This document shows positions 41,592 through 50,758 of a stretch of 64,000 bases of DNA, piece by piece. A model generated the notes under the pieces. It was not told the origin of the DNA and did no database searches. It saw only the letters and a list, made by a program, of their open reading frames with translations. The position numbers and the translations under genes are program-made. Numbering within the stretch: the first letter of the stretch is position 1; the number at the start of each line of letters is the position of its first letter. Source of the stretch: Streptomyces tubercidicus (GTDB lineage Bacteria > Actinomycetota > Actinomycetes > Streptomycetales > Streptomycetaceae); contig NZ_CP114205.1 of assembly GCF_027497495.1 (NCBI RefSeq), positions 7,998,001-8,062,000 of the forward strand, written 5' to 3'.

Positions 41592-42800
41592 TCAGGGGGC
41601 GGCGTCCGGCCAGGGAACCTGGGTGGCGGTCGGGGCCGAGTAGTCGATGCCCGGTACCGCGAAGCCGTAGAGCCGCTGGACCTCGGCGTGGAACCAATCG
41701 AGGTCGGCGAGGCGGGTGATGCTCTCGGTGGTGGCCGTGTCCCACCGCTCGGTGACGGCGGCCTGGACCGCGCTGTTGAGTTCCCAGGCGTCCAGACGTA
41801 CCCGGCCGTCGTCGTCGACGTCGAGCGGCCGGGCACCGGTGAGCTGGTCCCACAGGCCGGTCAGCTGGGCGATCGGCGGCACCATGGCGTCGCCGAGGAC
41901 GCCGCGCAGCAACCCCACATAGAGCGCGATGCCGGGGATGGCAGTGGAGGACTGGGTGACCGCGGCGCCGTTGACCGAGGTCACCGCGCGGCCGCCGACC
42001 AGCTTCTCCAGGCGCTCGTTGAGCGTACGCGCGGTCGCTTCGAGGTGGGACTTGGCGGCGCCGATCGTGCCCTGCCGGTAGATCCCGTCCGTCAGAGGGG
42101 AGCCGATGTAGGACAGGGCGGCAGTGGTGAATCCGTCGGCGAGCAGCTCACGGTCGGCGAGGTGGTCGATCCACCGCTCCCAGTCCGCGCCGCCCATGAC
42201 CGCGACGGTCTGCGCGATGTCGTCCTCCGTGGCCGGCTGTGTCTCCACCTCCTTGACCTCCGGCGTCCCCTCGCTGTCGAAGGCGAGGGTCTTGGTGCGG
42301 TACGACTCCCCGATGGGCTTGAGGGCGGAGGCGTAGGTGGCACCGGTGTCCGGGTCGGTACGGCGCGGTGCGGCGACCGAGTAGACCAGATGGTCCAGAC
42401 GGCCGAAGCGCTCCCGGAGCAGCTCCGCGACCTCGTCCTTCATCGCGTCGGAGAACGCGTCGCCGTTGAGGAAGACCATCTCGTGCCCGTTCTTACGGGC
42501 GAGTTCAGCGGTGGCGGCGGTGCGGTACCAGCCGGCCGTGGCGGTGCGCCGCTCGGTGGGTGGCTTCTCGAAGCAGACGCCGATGCCGCGGATGCCCACC
42601 CGGGCGAGCCCCGCGATCGTCGCGGCCAGCCCGTAGCCCGCCGAGGACCCGATGACGAGCGCCACCGGCGCGCTGCTCGGGGCCTCCTCGGCGGCGGGGA
42701 CGGCCTGCCACATCTCCTGTACCAGACGTGCGCAGCCGGCCGGATGGGAGTCGAGGAAGAGGAAGCCGCGGCTGCGCGGGGTGATGACTCGTTCGCTCAT
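41592..42800 (-). CDS. fabV: Trans-2-enoyl-CoA/enoyl-ACP reductase FabV
   Basis: 402 residues, the usual FabV length. Rossmann motif VIGSSAGYGLAATI near 49-62, HLVYSVAAPRRTDPDTGATY, and the FabV-specific active site Y241-x8-K250 (IYRQGTIGAAK, with eight residues between instead of six as in FabI). Reduces the double bond of enoyl-ACP or enoyl-CoA with NADH. FabV is triclosan-insensitive. ATG 42800. Single gene, so it may serve a special fatty acid or polyketide-like route rather than bulk synthesis (inference). Confidence 0.92.
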   Translation of the reverse strand: MSERVITPRSRGFLFLDSHPAGCARLVQEMWQAVPAAEEAPSSAPVALVIGSSAGYGLAATIAGLARVGIRGIGVCFEKPPTERRTATAGWYRTAATAELARKNGHEMVFLNGDAFSDAMKDEVAELLRERFGRLDHLVYSVAAPRRTDPDTGATYASALKPIGESYRTKTLAFDSEGTPEVKEVETQPATEDDIAQTVAVMGGADWERWIDHLADRELLADGFTTAALSYIGSPLTDGIYRQGTIGAAKSHLEATARTLNERLEKLVGGRAVTSVNGAAVTQSSTAIPGIALYVGLLRGVLGDAMVPPIAQLTGLWDQLTGARPLDVDDDGRVRLDAWELNSAVQAAVTERWDTATTESITRLADLDWFHAEVQRLYGFAVPGIDYSAPTATQVPWPDAAP

Positions 42801-43126
42801 GAGGCACGTCCTTCGGGTCGTCGCGGAGGAAGCGGCGGGCCGCACCGAAGCACGCCCCGCACCCTGCAAGTCTGCGACCAAGCACCATCCCATGATCAGT
42901 TGTGCGGACACAGTAATGAGGGGGCGGTTTTGGAGAATTTCCCTCAGTCCGCCGACGAGCGCGCTACGGACCACGCCCGGCGCGTCGCCCGGACCCGGGC
43001 CCACCGGCCGAGCCGACGCGCACCATCCGCTGCCCCCATCATCGACCATGGGACCTAGCTGACGCGGGACTTGACCCGGTGCCACCCGTTTGCCGCCACC
43101 GGCCCGCCCCCCCCGGGCGGCCGTCG
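42801..43126. other. Intergenic region, nothing recognised
   Basis: About 325 bases between the fabV start and the acetyltransferase stop. No coding or structural signal found. Confidence 0.4.
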
Positions 43127-43693
43127 TCACCAGAGCCTGTCGGTCTCGCCCGGGTACACCTCGATCCGGGAGTGCGGGAACGAGGAACGATGGCTCCGGC
43201 CGAGAGGCGAGAAGAAGTCGGCCATGGTGACCTTGTCGAAGCCGGGCCGGTCGCTGGGGAACGGGGCCAGGGGCGTACCGCCGATGAGCACTGCACCGGG
43301 CAGCAGCTGCCAGCCCGCACTCTCGTAGAACGGCTGAAGCGGCCGGTCGCAGGTGAACAGGCCGATATCCAGGTCCATGGCGGCCATGGCCGCGCGGGCG
43401 GCGATCACCAGACGCCGGCCGTGGCCCTGTCCGCGGGCGGTGCCACGGGTCACGACGGTACTCAGCCCCGCGGCCCGGAACCGCGAACCGGCGTGGACGA
43501 TCTCCTTGAAGAGGATGTCCAGCGCGGCGAGCACCGTGGCGCCGTCCACGAGCAGCATCGACACCGGCCGCAGCGCCGGGTCGTGGGCGAAGGTGCCGGG
43601 CGCCGACGCGGAGTCCGGCGGCCATGCCTCGTCCCGGAGTTCGGAGACCTGCGTCCGCAGTGCGGGCGGGGTATCGGATTCCGGGAACGTCAT
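43127..43693 (-). CDS. GNAT family N-acetyltransferase (AAC(2')-like)
   Basis: 188 residues from ATG 43693. GTG 43702 is possible. Acetyl-CoA loop ARGQGHGRRLVIAARAAM (Q/RxxGxG/A motif), then LFTCDRPLQPFYESAGWQLL, typical of GNAT motif B. The ending IEVYPGETDRLW is shared with a group of actinobacterial acetyltransferases distantly like aminoglycoside 2'-N-acetyltransferases. Acceptor unknown. Confidence 0.8.
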   Translation of the reverse strand: MTFPESDTPPALRTQVSELRDEAWPPDSASAPGTFAHDPALRPVSMLLVDGATVLAALDILFKEIVHAGSRFRAAGLSTVVTRGTARGQGHGRRLVIAARAAMAAMDLDIGLFTCDRPLQPFYESAGWQLLPGAVLIGGTPLAPFPSDRPGFDKVTMADFFSPLGRSHRSSFPHSRIEVYPGETDRLW

Positions 43694-43846
43694 GATCGGC
43701 ACCAGTCCATTGTGACGGGCCCGTACGACAGCGGCCAAGGCGTTTTGCGACCGGGACGCCGGGCCGCACAGCACCGGTCGCCCACAGTCCTTGTGGACCG
43801 CATGATGCCTGCATGTGGCGGTTACTCCCGGGGCAGGTGAACCACC

Positions 43847-44245
43847 ATGGGAATATTGAGGCGTTGGGAGCGCGTGGTGGAGGACTGCGAGAGCGCACTG
43901 GTGGCCAAGATCTTCCGAACCGACCCGGTCCAGATGCTCGATGCGCTCCGGCGGGAGTGTGACGACCACGCGATCGTGTGCAGCCAGAGCCGAGTCCTGG
44001 TGCCCAATGACTACACCGTGGAACTCGCGGAGCAGGTGCACGACGTACTGGCGGCCCGCGGCGGAGAGGTGGGCCGTCAACTGACCGATGTTCTGGCCCG
44101 GCACGCCGCCGACCGCGGCTACGAATGGGCGGGCCCACTCACCGTCCATGTCACCACGGCCGAGGTGCCGAACGGCCGGTACCGCATTTCGAGCGCGGCC
44201 CTCGCCCATATCCCCGCCGTTGCGGCGGGTCCCCGGGGGGCCTGA
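43847..44245 (+). CDS. Standalone DUF3662 (FhaA N-terminal-like) protein
   Basis: 132 residues: LRRWERVVEDCESALVAKIF, DPVQMLDALRRECDDHAIVC, SQSRVLVPNDYTVELAEQVH and GPLTVHVTTAEVPNGRYRIS. This is the domain found at the N-terminus of FhaA, where it is followed by a linker and FHA domain. Here the protein ends after the domain, so it lacks phospho-threonine reading. GCAGGTGA precedes ATG 43847. It could compete with or modulate full-length FhaA in peptidoglycan control (inference). Confidence 0.82.
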   Translation: MGILRRWERVVEDCESALVAKIFRTDPVQMLDALRRECDDHAIVCSQSRVLVPNDYTVELAEQVHDVLAARGGEVGRQLTDVLARHAADRGYEWAGPLTVHVTTAEVPNGRYRISSAALAHIPAVAAGPRGA

Positions 44246-44427
44246 ACGGGGAAGCCTGCCATCCGGCAGCAGAGGGGCGGGCCGGGCAGGCCCCCAGGAC
44301 GCCTTGTGTGTTGCGTGACCGGCGGGACGGCCGTCCCCGCGTGACCGCGGATGTGCGCGGGGACGGGCCGCCCTGCTCGGGGTTACCACTGGCAGCTACC
44401 GGTGAACTACCGGCGACCGCGGAGGGT

Positions 44428-44733
44428 TTACAGCGGGCGGGCCCACAGGTCGTACTTGAGCCCCGTGCCGTCACAGAAGGGGTCGGCCCACTTGCCGCTG
44501 CTGACCAGGTCGGTGCCGGCCTCCTGGCAGCCGCTGAGGGTCCAGAACTTCTTACCGGTCCACACGGTTCCGGGAGGGCCGTCCATCGGCCTGACCTGGT
44601 GCTGCGTGGAGGAGGCGGCCGGTGCGGCGGCCTCGGTCCCGGTGGCGGCGTGGGCCTGGGCGGCACCACCCAGTCCGATGACCGTGAGCGCGGCGGCGGT
44701 GATCGCGGCGCTGAGAATTCGCCTGTTACGCAT
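44428..44733 (-). CDS. Small secreted protein
   Basis: 101 residues. Signal peptide about 1-29 (ILSAAITAAALTVIGLGGAA, QAHA). The mature part has WTGKKFWTLSGCQEAGTDLV and WADPFCDGTGLKYDLWARPL with two Cys, probably one disulphide. Small secreted proteins of this kind are common in Streptomyces; function unknown. ATG 44733 with GGGGAAAGG upstream. Confidence 0.75.
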   Translation of the reverse strand: MRNRRILSAAITAAALTVIGLGGAAQAHAATGTEAAAPAASSTQHQVRPMDGPPGTVWTGKKFWTLSGCQEAGTDLVSSGKWADPFCDGTGLKYDLWARPL

Positions 44734-45177
44734 GTGTTGTCCTTTCCCCGTAGTCAGGGCCCCTTGCGGGCCCGTCACCCTGCACACGGCTGACGCCCCG
44801 TCGATGTATGACACCCCATCATGTGACGTGCGTCACATGTTCATTGCGAGGCTGGGTGAGGTGCGTCCATCGCGCCCGCCGGTCTGAAGTGGCCTGTCCG
44901 AAAAGGGATTTGACGAGCAGTCAGGCTTAGTCACCTCGCTGCGTCCGCCCCCGTGTGCCTGGTAGGGAAGTGTGCCCCGGCGCCCGATTTCGCCCCCGTC
45001 CTGAAATGGGCGCCGAAGTGGCCGGGATGACGGGGTGTCCGGCGTGGTGTCCAGGTGTCGGGAGGTGTGGGGGTGATCGGGCGATCTGTCCCTACCTGCG
45101 GATTTACCTGTTCTTTTCGGGGTGTTGGCCGGAGACGCTTGCCTTGGAAGTGCGGGCATGGATAGCGTAACCAGCAC

Positions 45178-45211
45178 CTAAAGCTTTCTGGACAGCTTTA
45201 GTGAAAGCTAA
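45178..45211. promoter_or_regulatory. AAAGCT palindromes before the 45-53 kb cluster
   Basis: CTAAAGCTTTCTGGACAGCT and the following TTAGTGAAAGCTAAA include AAAGCTTT (45180-45187) and a perfect AGCTTT-AGTG-AAAGCT palindrome (45194-45209), about 35 bases before the first gene. Similar GAAAAGCT/AGCTTTTC motifs precede the MarR gene at 53932-53967. Likely MarR operators covering the promoter. Confidence 0.65.
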
Positions 45212-45243
45212 AACATCATCTCGGTCCCGGGTGGGGGAGAAGT

Positions 45244-45855
45244 ATGCAGATCAAGGTTGCGGTGGCGTACCACAGTGGGTACGGCCACACCGCAAAGCAG
45301 GCGGCGGCCGTCGCGGCCGGCGCGGAGAAGGTCCCCGACACTCAGGTGCGCCTGGTCTCGCTCGCCGAGCTGAACGACGAGCTGTGGGAGGTGCTTCAGG
45401 AGTCCGACGCCCTCATCTTCGGCACGCCGACCTACATGGGCGGCAGCAGCGCCGTATTCCGCGCGTTCGTCGAGGCCACCAGCGCGGTCTGGGGCGACAA
45501 CATGCGCTGGAAGAACAAGATCGCGGGCGGCTTCACCAACAGCGGCAACATGGCGGGCGACAAGCTCAACGCGCTGATCGACATCGCGCTGTTCGCCGCC
45601 CAGCACGGCATGGTCTGGGTCGGCCTCGCCGAGTACGGCGGCTGGAACACCTCCTCCGGCAGCCCCGAGGACCTCAACCGGCTCGGCAGCTGGCTGGGCG
45701 CCATGTCCCAGTCGAACAACGACGAGGGTGCGGACGTCACCCCCTGCGCCAGCGACCTGCGCACCGCCGAGGCACTCGGCCGCCGGATCGCCGAGACCGC
45801 CCACATCCACCGCGCGGGACGCGCGGCCGTCGGATTCGACGAGGTGTCCGCCTGA
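45244..45855 (+). CDS. Flavodoxin/WrbA-like NAD(P)H:quinone oxidoreductase
   Basis: 203 residues: IKVAVAYHSGYGHTAKQAAA (FMN phosphate loop), ALIFGTPTYMGGSSAVFRAF (GTPTYxG), KNKIAGGFTNSGNMAGDKLN and GLAEYGGWNTSSGSPEDLNR. Flavodoxin fold close to WrbA. A two-electron FMN reductase that could reduce a quinone intermediate or protect against one. ATG 45244 has GGGTGGGGGAG upstream. First gene after the AAAGCT operators, so probably the lead gene of the cluster, although about 720 bp separate it from the next clear gene. Confidence 0.88.
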   Translation: MQIKVAVAYHSGYGHTAKQAAAVAAGAEKVPDTQVRLVSLAELNDELWEVLQESDALIFGTPTYMGGSSAVFRAFVEATSAVWGDNMRWKNKIAGGFTNSGNMAGDKLNALIDIALFAAQHGMVWVGLAEYGGWNTSSGSPEDLNRLGSWLGAMSQSNNDEGADVTPCASDLRTAEALGRRIAETAHIHRAGRAAVGFDEVSA

Positions 45856-46577
45856 CGTTCGGTGCGCCGCACTGAGGCAGCTGCGACCGGGGGGGACCCG
45901 ATGCACAGCCGTCAGGAGCCGGCGGTGTCCCATGCGGACGCTTCGTCCGCGGGGGTACACCACGGCAGGTTCAGCCGACATCCACTCATCAGGGCGGCGA
46001 GGGCCGGGGCCGAGGCGGCCCGCGTCGTGGGGGCGCGGGCACCATGGCCGGGCACGCCCCCGGCGCCCCTTCGGGCGGCCCGGCCCGCTCCTTCCGTATC
46101 GCAGCCCTCCACCGCGGGCTCTTCGGGCTCCAGCCCACCCGGGGCCGCCCTCCGTCCGGCAACCCCGGCAGCGGCGGCCCCGACGACCGGTCCGTCGGGC
46201 AAACGGGCCGTCAGCCGCCCCCTGCGGGCGGGAGCGGCGGTCCGCGCTCTCCTTCCGGGACCGGCCCTGGGCGGACTCTGCCCGGCGCCAGCCGCGTCCG
46301 GCATGTCCCGGGCGGCCATGACCTCGCCGCACGGCCTCCGCGCCGCCTTCCTCGTCCACGGCCGCCATGGCCTGGCACCTCTCCCGCTCGCCCCTGTGGC
46401 GCAGCCGGGGCCGGCGCGCCCCCGGGCGCAGCGGCTCCCACCGGTCACGGCCGGCTGAAGTTCGTCCCCGTTCGGCAGTCCCACAACTTCACCGTGCCCG
46501 CGGCCGTCGCGTGCACGGCATGTCCTGGCCGCGCGCCTGCTGCGTGGCCGTTCCCTGCCATCCCGAGGAGATCAGCC
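45856..46577. other. 720-bp stretch of uncertain coding status
   Basis: A plus ORF from ATG 45901 to 46458 has GGGGGGGACC before its start and would give 186 residues, but the product is Ala/Pro/Arg-rich without recognisable domain, and another frame is open through to the methyltransferase. GC at third positions is lower than in true genes here. I leave it uncalled. It may be a long leader or a lost gene. Confidence 0.35.
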
Positions 46578-47582
46578 ATGTTCAAGACCACCACCGACGC
46601 CGAACTGGCGGGCAACCCGATCGATGAGGTGATCGGCTCCACCATCCGCTATGCGGCGCTCACTTCCGCCGCCAAGCTCGGCATCTTCCGGACCCTGGAG
46701 GAGGGCGGCGCCAAGACCCTCGACGAGCTGGCCGACGCGATCGGCGCGAGCAAGGACGGCACCCGCGCGGTGGCCGACGTCGCCGCCGTCCTCGGCTGGC
46801 TGACCCTGGAGGGCGGGCGCTACCGCAACGGCCCGCTCGCCGAACGCTGGCTGGGCAAGAACGCCGAGTACGACTTCACCCCGGCGCTGCTGTGGGCGTA
46901 CGAACTCACCAATGTGATGTGGGAACTCCCGCAGGCCGTCCGGGACGGCAAGCCCGCCCAGTCCCTCTGGGACCGCTGGGCCGACAACCCCGAGGCCGGG
47001 CGGGACTTCTCCGCGTACATGCGGGTCAAGTCGCGCCTGACCGTGCAGCCCATCGTCGAAGCCGTCCCGCTGCCCGAAGGGGCGCGGCGCCTCCTCGACC
47101 TGGGCGGCTCGCACGGTCTGCACTCCATGGCCATGTGCGAGCGGCACCCCGAGCTCTCCGCCACCATCCTCGACCTGCCCGAGGCGCTCGCCGACACCGG
47201 CGCCGCGATCGAGAAGGCGGGCCTGGCCGACCGGATCACCCTGCAGCGCGGCAGCTTCCTCAGCGGCGACCTGGGCACCGGATACGACGTGGTCTTCCTC
47301 TTCGAGATCGTGCACAACCACACCGACGAGGAGAACCGGGACCTGATCGCGCGGGCCGCCAAGGCACTGCGCCCCGGCGGCCGGATCGTGGTCCTCGAAG
47401 ATGTACGCGGCGAGCAGCTCGACGAGCACAACGCGGCGTTCTCGCTGGCCATGTACGCCTGCTCCGGCGACCGCACCTACAGCCTGCCGGAGATCTCCGG
47501 CTGGCTCAGCGACGCGGGGCTGAAGTCCGTTGAGCGCATCGCGCTGCCCTCATCCGTGTCTCTGGTCGTCGGCACCAAGTAA
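46578..47582 (+). CDS. SAM-dependent O-methyltransferase (class with dimerisation domain)
   Basis: 334 residues. The N-terminal winged-helix dimerisation region (NPIDEVIGSTIRYAALTSAA, KLGIFRTLEEGGAKTLDELA) and SAM domain with RRLLDLGGSHGLHSMAMCER (glycine motif DLGGSHG), ATILDLPEALADTGAAIEKA (DLP, acidic loop) and DVVFLFEIVHNHTDEENRDL (His region) match the small-molecule O-methyltransferases of natural-product pathways. ATG 46578 after GAGGAGATCAG. Thirty bases before the next gene, so cotranscribed. Confidence 0.88.
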   Translation: MFKTTTDAELAGNPIDEVIGSTIRYAALTSAAKLGIFRTLEEGGAKTLDELADAIGASKDGTRAVADVAAVLGWLTLEGGRYRNGPLAERWLGKNAEYDFTPALLWAYELTNVMWELPQAVRDGKPAQSLWDRWADNPEAGRDFSAYMRVKSRLTVQPIVEAVPLPEGARRLLDLGGSHGLHSMAMCERHPELSATILDLPEALADTGAAIEKAGLADRITLQRGSFLSGDLGTGYDVVFLFEIVHNHTDEENRDLIARAAKALRPGGRIVVLEDVRGEQLDEHNAAFSLAMYACSGDRTYSLPEISGWLSDAGLKSVERIALPSSVSLVVGTK

Positions 47583-47611
47583 AGCCGGCAGCCGGGGAAG
47601 GGGGGAGCACC

Positions 47612-48262
47612 GTGCAGATCGATCTGGCACACCGGTCGACCAGCTCATGGCTGGACGCCGCGGACCTCGCTCGTGAGGTGTACGCCCAGGCATACGGCGC
47701 CGATGTGGCGCCCCGGCCCGACTCGTTCATCGTGGCCCGGCCGGCCTGCGGCGCGGCGGAGGAGCCCTGCGCGCCACTGGCCTGCGCGGGGCTCACCTTC
47801 GGCAGAGACCAGGAACTGTTCTCCGAGCGGTACCTCGAAACCGGCGTCGAGGACGCCGCACTGGCCCGTCTCGGAGCCTCGGTCGACCGCAGGCGGGTGG
47901 TGGAAGTGGGGGCACTGGCCACCCGCCGCGCCTCGGTCGGCCGCGAACTGATCAGAGCCACCCCGATCATCGCCTGGTGCCTGGGCATGGAGTACATCCT
48001 GTGCACGGCCACCCGGAGCCTCATCACGACGCTGGAGCGCACCGGCATCTCCTTCGTGCCGTTCGGCCCGGCCGACCCGCGCCGGCTGACCCCCGACGAG
48101 GCGGCACGCTGGGGCACGTACTACGACCAGGAGCCGCAGGTCGGCGTCATCCCGCTGAACGCCCTGGACCGGCTCTTCTCCGACGCCACCGGGCGCTACT
48201 CCGTCACCGATCTCCAACTGAGCATCAGTGCCATGGAGGTGGCCGGTCATGCTGGGCATTGA
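47612..48262 (+). CDS. Thermostable hemolysin family protein (acyltransferase-like fold)
   Basis: 216 residues from GTG 47612. Pattern: LAREVYAQAYGADVAPRPDS, FIVARPACG, LACAGLTFGRDQELFSERYL, VVEVGALATRRASVGRELIR and GISFVPFGPADPRRLTPDEA. The FSERYL and ExGxLA motifs fit the T_hemolysin family, whose predicted fold resembles autoinducer synthases and GNAT acyltransferases. Despite the name a lytic role is not assured. It overlaps the AMP-ligase gene by 14 bases, so the two are probably functional partners: the ligase activates an acid, this protein may transfer it (inference). Confidence 0.75.
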   Translation: MQIDLAHRSTSSWLDAADLAREVYAQAYGADVAPRPDSFIVARPACGAAEEPCAPLACAGLTFGRDQELFSERYLETGVEDAALARLGASVDRRRVVEVGALATRRASVGRELIRATPIIAWCLGMEYILCTATRSLITTLERTGISFVPFGPADPRRLTPDEAARWGTYYDQEPQVGVIPLNALDRLFSDATGRYSVTDLQLSISAMEVAGHAGH

Positions 48263-49820
48263 GCAGAGCCTGGTCCGGTTCGGTGACTCGGCGCGCCCGC
48301 TGATCGAGGTGCTGGGGGAGGACGGTGCCCCGGCCAGGACCCTCAGCTACCAGGAGGTGACGCGCCGGGCCGCGGACCTCGCGGAGCGGATCGGCCCGCG
48401 CGAGGGCCGGCCGCTGCGCGTCGGCGTGGTCTGCGGCAACACCCCCGAATTCGTGGTCGCCGACCTCGGGCTGATCGCCGCGCGGGCCACTGAGGTGCCG
48501 GTCCCGCTGGCCTTCTCCGCCGAGCAGGCAGCCGGTCTGCTGGCGGAGACCGATCTGTGCGTGGTGGATGCCGCCGGGCAGGAGCGGCTGACCCAGTGGG
48601 GCCGGGACCGGGTCCTGCGCCCGGACTGCACGGTGCTGCCGCTGTCCACGGACGGGCCGGTGCCGTCCGCACCCCTGGTACTGCCGCCGGTCGGGGCCGG
48701 GGGAGCGGACTGGGAATGCAAGACCATCCACACCTCCGGGACGACCTCACGCCCCAAAGGCGTACGGATCCGGGCGGCGGCCCTGAACGAACTGCTGGGC
48801 TCACTGCGGTCGGTGATGCCCGACGGGGCCTTCTCCCGCTATCTCTCCGTCGTCCCGTTCAGCCTGCTCATCGAGCAGGTCACCGGGCTCTATATGGTCC
48901 TGCTCGACGGCGGGACGCTGGTCCTGATGCCGCCCGGCAGGGCCCTGGTCGGCACCGCCGCGGCGGCCCCCGCCGATGCCATGCCGTATGTGACGGCCGC
49001 CCGTCCGACCGCGATGGTCGCCACGCCCGCGCTCGTCGACGCCTTCGCCACCGCCGCGGACGAGGCCGTGGCGGGCGGACGCACGGTCGCACCGGCCCTG
49101 TTCGGCACCCCCGGCGCGCCGCTCATCTGCTGCGGCGGGGCGCCCGTGCACCCCGAGCTGCTGCGACGGCTGGAGGACCACGGGCTCCCCGTGCACGAGG
49201 GCTACGGGCTCTCCGAGAACAGCTCCGTGGTCAGTTGGAACACCCCGGACGCGCGCCGGCTGGGCACCGTGGGCCGGGCGCTGCCCCATGTCCGCGTCCG
49301 CACCGCGGACGACGGCGAACTCCTGGTCAACAGCACCTCGTTGTTCGCCGGCTACACCCGCGACGACCCCTCCAGCCTGGTCCTCGACGCCGACGGCTGG
49401 CTCCGGACCGGCGATCTGGCCCGGATCGACGAGGACGGTTTCATCAGCATCACCGGACGCAAGAAGAACGTCATCATCACCGCGGCCGGACGCAATGTGG
49501 CCCCCGAGTGGGTCGAGGCGCAGTATGCCCAACTCCCGTTCGTCCGCGCCGTCGCCGTGATCGGTGACGGACTCACCGCCCTCCACGGACTCTTCCTCGT
49601 CAAGGAGTCCACCGACCTCGCGGCGGCCGAAGCGGCCGTCCGGGAGTTCGGTGAAGCGCACCTCTCCGAGGTGGAGCGGATCGCCGTACCGCACCTCACC
49701 GTCGCCGATGAGCGCCTCTACCGCCGGTTCTTCACCGTCACCGGAAGGCCCATGCGGGCAGCCATCCGCACCGCCCTGTCCAACGGAACGCTGTACGACC
49801 ACCAAGGAGCAGACGCATGA
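48249..49820 (+). CDS. AMP-forming acyl/aryl-acid ligase
   Basis: 523 residues from ATG 48249. ANL-superfamily motifs: TIHTSGTTSRPKG (A3, about 159-171), YGLSENS (A5, 319-325), GDLARIDEDGF (A7, 388) and GRKKNVIITAAGRNV (A8, 403-417). The A10 lysine that catalyses adenylation is replaced: the usual GK motif reads TVTGRPMR (496-503), so Arg stands in place of Lys. No carrier protein is fused or adjacent. Activates a carboxylic acid as AMP ester, perhaps handing it to CoA or directly to an amine via the overlapping T_hemolysin-like protein. Stop overlaps the next start (ATGA). Confidence 0.88.
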   Translation: MLGIEQSLVRFGDSARPLIEVLGEDGAPARTLSYQEVTRRAADLAERIGPREGRPLRVGVVCGNTPEFVVADLGLIAARATEVPVPLAFSAEQAAGLLAETDLCVVDAAGQERLTQWGRDRVLRPDCTVLPLSTDGPVPSAPLVLPPVGAGGADWECKTIHTSGTTSRPKGVRIRAAALNELLGSLRSVMPDGAFSRYLSVVPFSLLIEQVTGLYMVLLDGGTLVLMPPGRALVGTAAAAPADAMPYVTAARPTAMVATPALVDAFATAADEAVAGGRTVAPALFGTPGAPLICCGGAPVHPELLRRLEDHGLPVHEGYGLSENSSVVSWNTPDARRLGTVGRALPHVRVRTADDGELLVNSTSLFAGYTRDDPSSLVLDADGWLRTGDLARIDEDGFISITGRKKNVIITAAGRNVAPEWVEAQYAQLPFVRAVAVIGDGLTALHGLFLVKESTDLAAAEAAVREFGEAHLSEVERIAVPHLTVADERLYRRFFTVTGRPMRAAIRTALSNGTLYDHQGADA

Positions 49821-50758
49821 CCACGATCGCTGACGTCGAGCCCTACGGGGCCGCCACCGGCCGGCTCATCCTGCCCGTCGGGGACAGGTCGCTCGGCGCA
49901 CTGGACCCGGCCTGGGTCACCGGGCTGCTCGCCGACGCCGGCTTTCTGCTGTTCCGGGGCTTCCGCACCGACCTGGAGGAGTTCACCTCCTTCGTGAAGG
50001 CACACTCCAGCCGGATCACCCTCGACCCGGCGCGCTCCTTCCACGGCGGTGAGGTCGCCCAGAAGGTGGACGCGGGCACCGTCGCCGTCGGCCTCCATCT
50101 GGAGAACGGCAACAGCCCCTTCGGCCCCGACCTGACGTGGTTCCTGTGCGAGAAGGCCGCCGCCAGCGGCTCCCAGACCACCGTCTGCGACGGCTACCGG
50201 GTCTGGGACGCGGCGAGTGACACCGCCCGCGAGGTCTTCGGCGTCAAGGACATCATGTACAGCCGCCGGGTGGAGGAGCCCAAGTGGAAGGCGTTCGTCT
50301 CCCACCAGACGGAAGGCCGCAAGAAGCTCGACGACATCACCTTCGCCGATATGAAGGACCTGGTGGGCGGCAGTGTGTCCACCACCCTCCAGCTCAACGA
50401 CGACGGCTCCATCCACTACGCGTACCGCATCGGTGCCGTCCACCCCACGCTCTTCGGCAGCCGGCTCTCCTGGGCCAACAGTGTCTTCGGCCCGTCGTAC
50501 AACTACGAGGCTCCCCGCATCACCTTCGCCGACGGCACCGAGATCCCCGAAGAACTCCTCAGCGAATTCCGCCGCCTGACCGAGGAGCTGACCGAGGAGC
50601 TGGACTGGCGGGACGGCGACGTGGCCCTGATCGACAACACCCGGGTGATGCACGGCCGGCGCGAGATACTCGACACCGACCGCACCATCTACAACGCGCA
50701 GAGCTACCTCGACCCCGCGCTGCTGGCCGCCGTGCGGGACGGGAGGGCACAGGGATGA
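49817..50758 (+). CDS. TauD/TfdA (SyrP-like) Fe(II)/2-oxoglutarate dioxygenase
   Basis: 313 residues. GFLLFRGFRTDLEEFTSFVK near the start, iron ligands H94-x-E96 in GLHLENGNSPFGPDLTWFLC and H279 in NTRVMHGRRE, with R289 as 2-oxoglutarate Arg. The HxE in place of HxD and the phrase ENGNSPFGPDLTWF are as in the SyrP/clavaminate-synthase-like branch, which hydroxylates, desaturates or cyclises amino acid derivatives. Coupled to both neighbours by ATGA overlaps. Confidence 0.88.
   Translation: MTTIADVEPYGAATGRLILPVGDRSLGALDPAWVTGLLADAGFLLFRGFRTDLEEFTSFVKAHSSRITLDPARSFHGGEVAQKVDAGTVAVGLHLENGNSPFGPDLTWFLCEKAAASGSQTTVCDGYRVWDAASDTAREVFGVKDIMYSRRVEEPKWKAFVSHQTEGRKKLDDITFADMKDLVGGSVSTTLQLNDDGSIHYAYRIGAVHPTLFGSRLSWANSVFGPSYNYEAPRITFADGTEIPEELLSEFRRLTEELTEELDWRDGDVALIDNTRVMHGRREILDTDRTIYNAQSYLDPALLAAVRDGRAQG

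Noticed and set aside
47612..48262. A lytic toxin on the basis of the name thermostable hemolysin
   Set aside because: No signal peptide, and the overlap with an AMP ligase and tailoring genes fits biosynthesis better than lysis.
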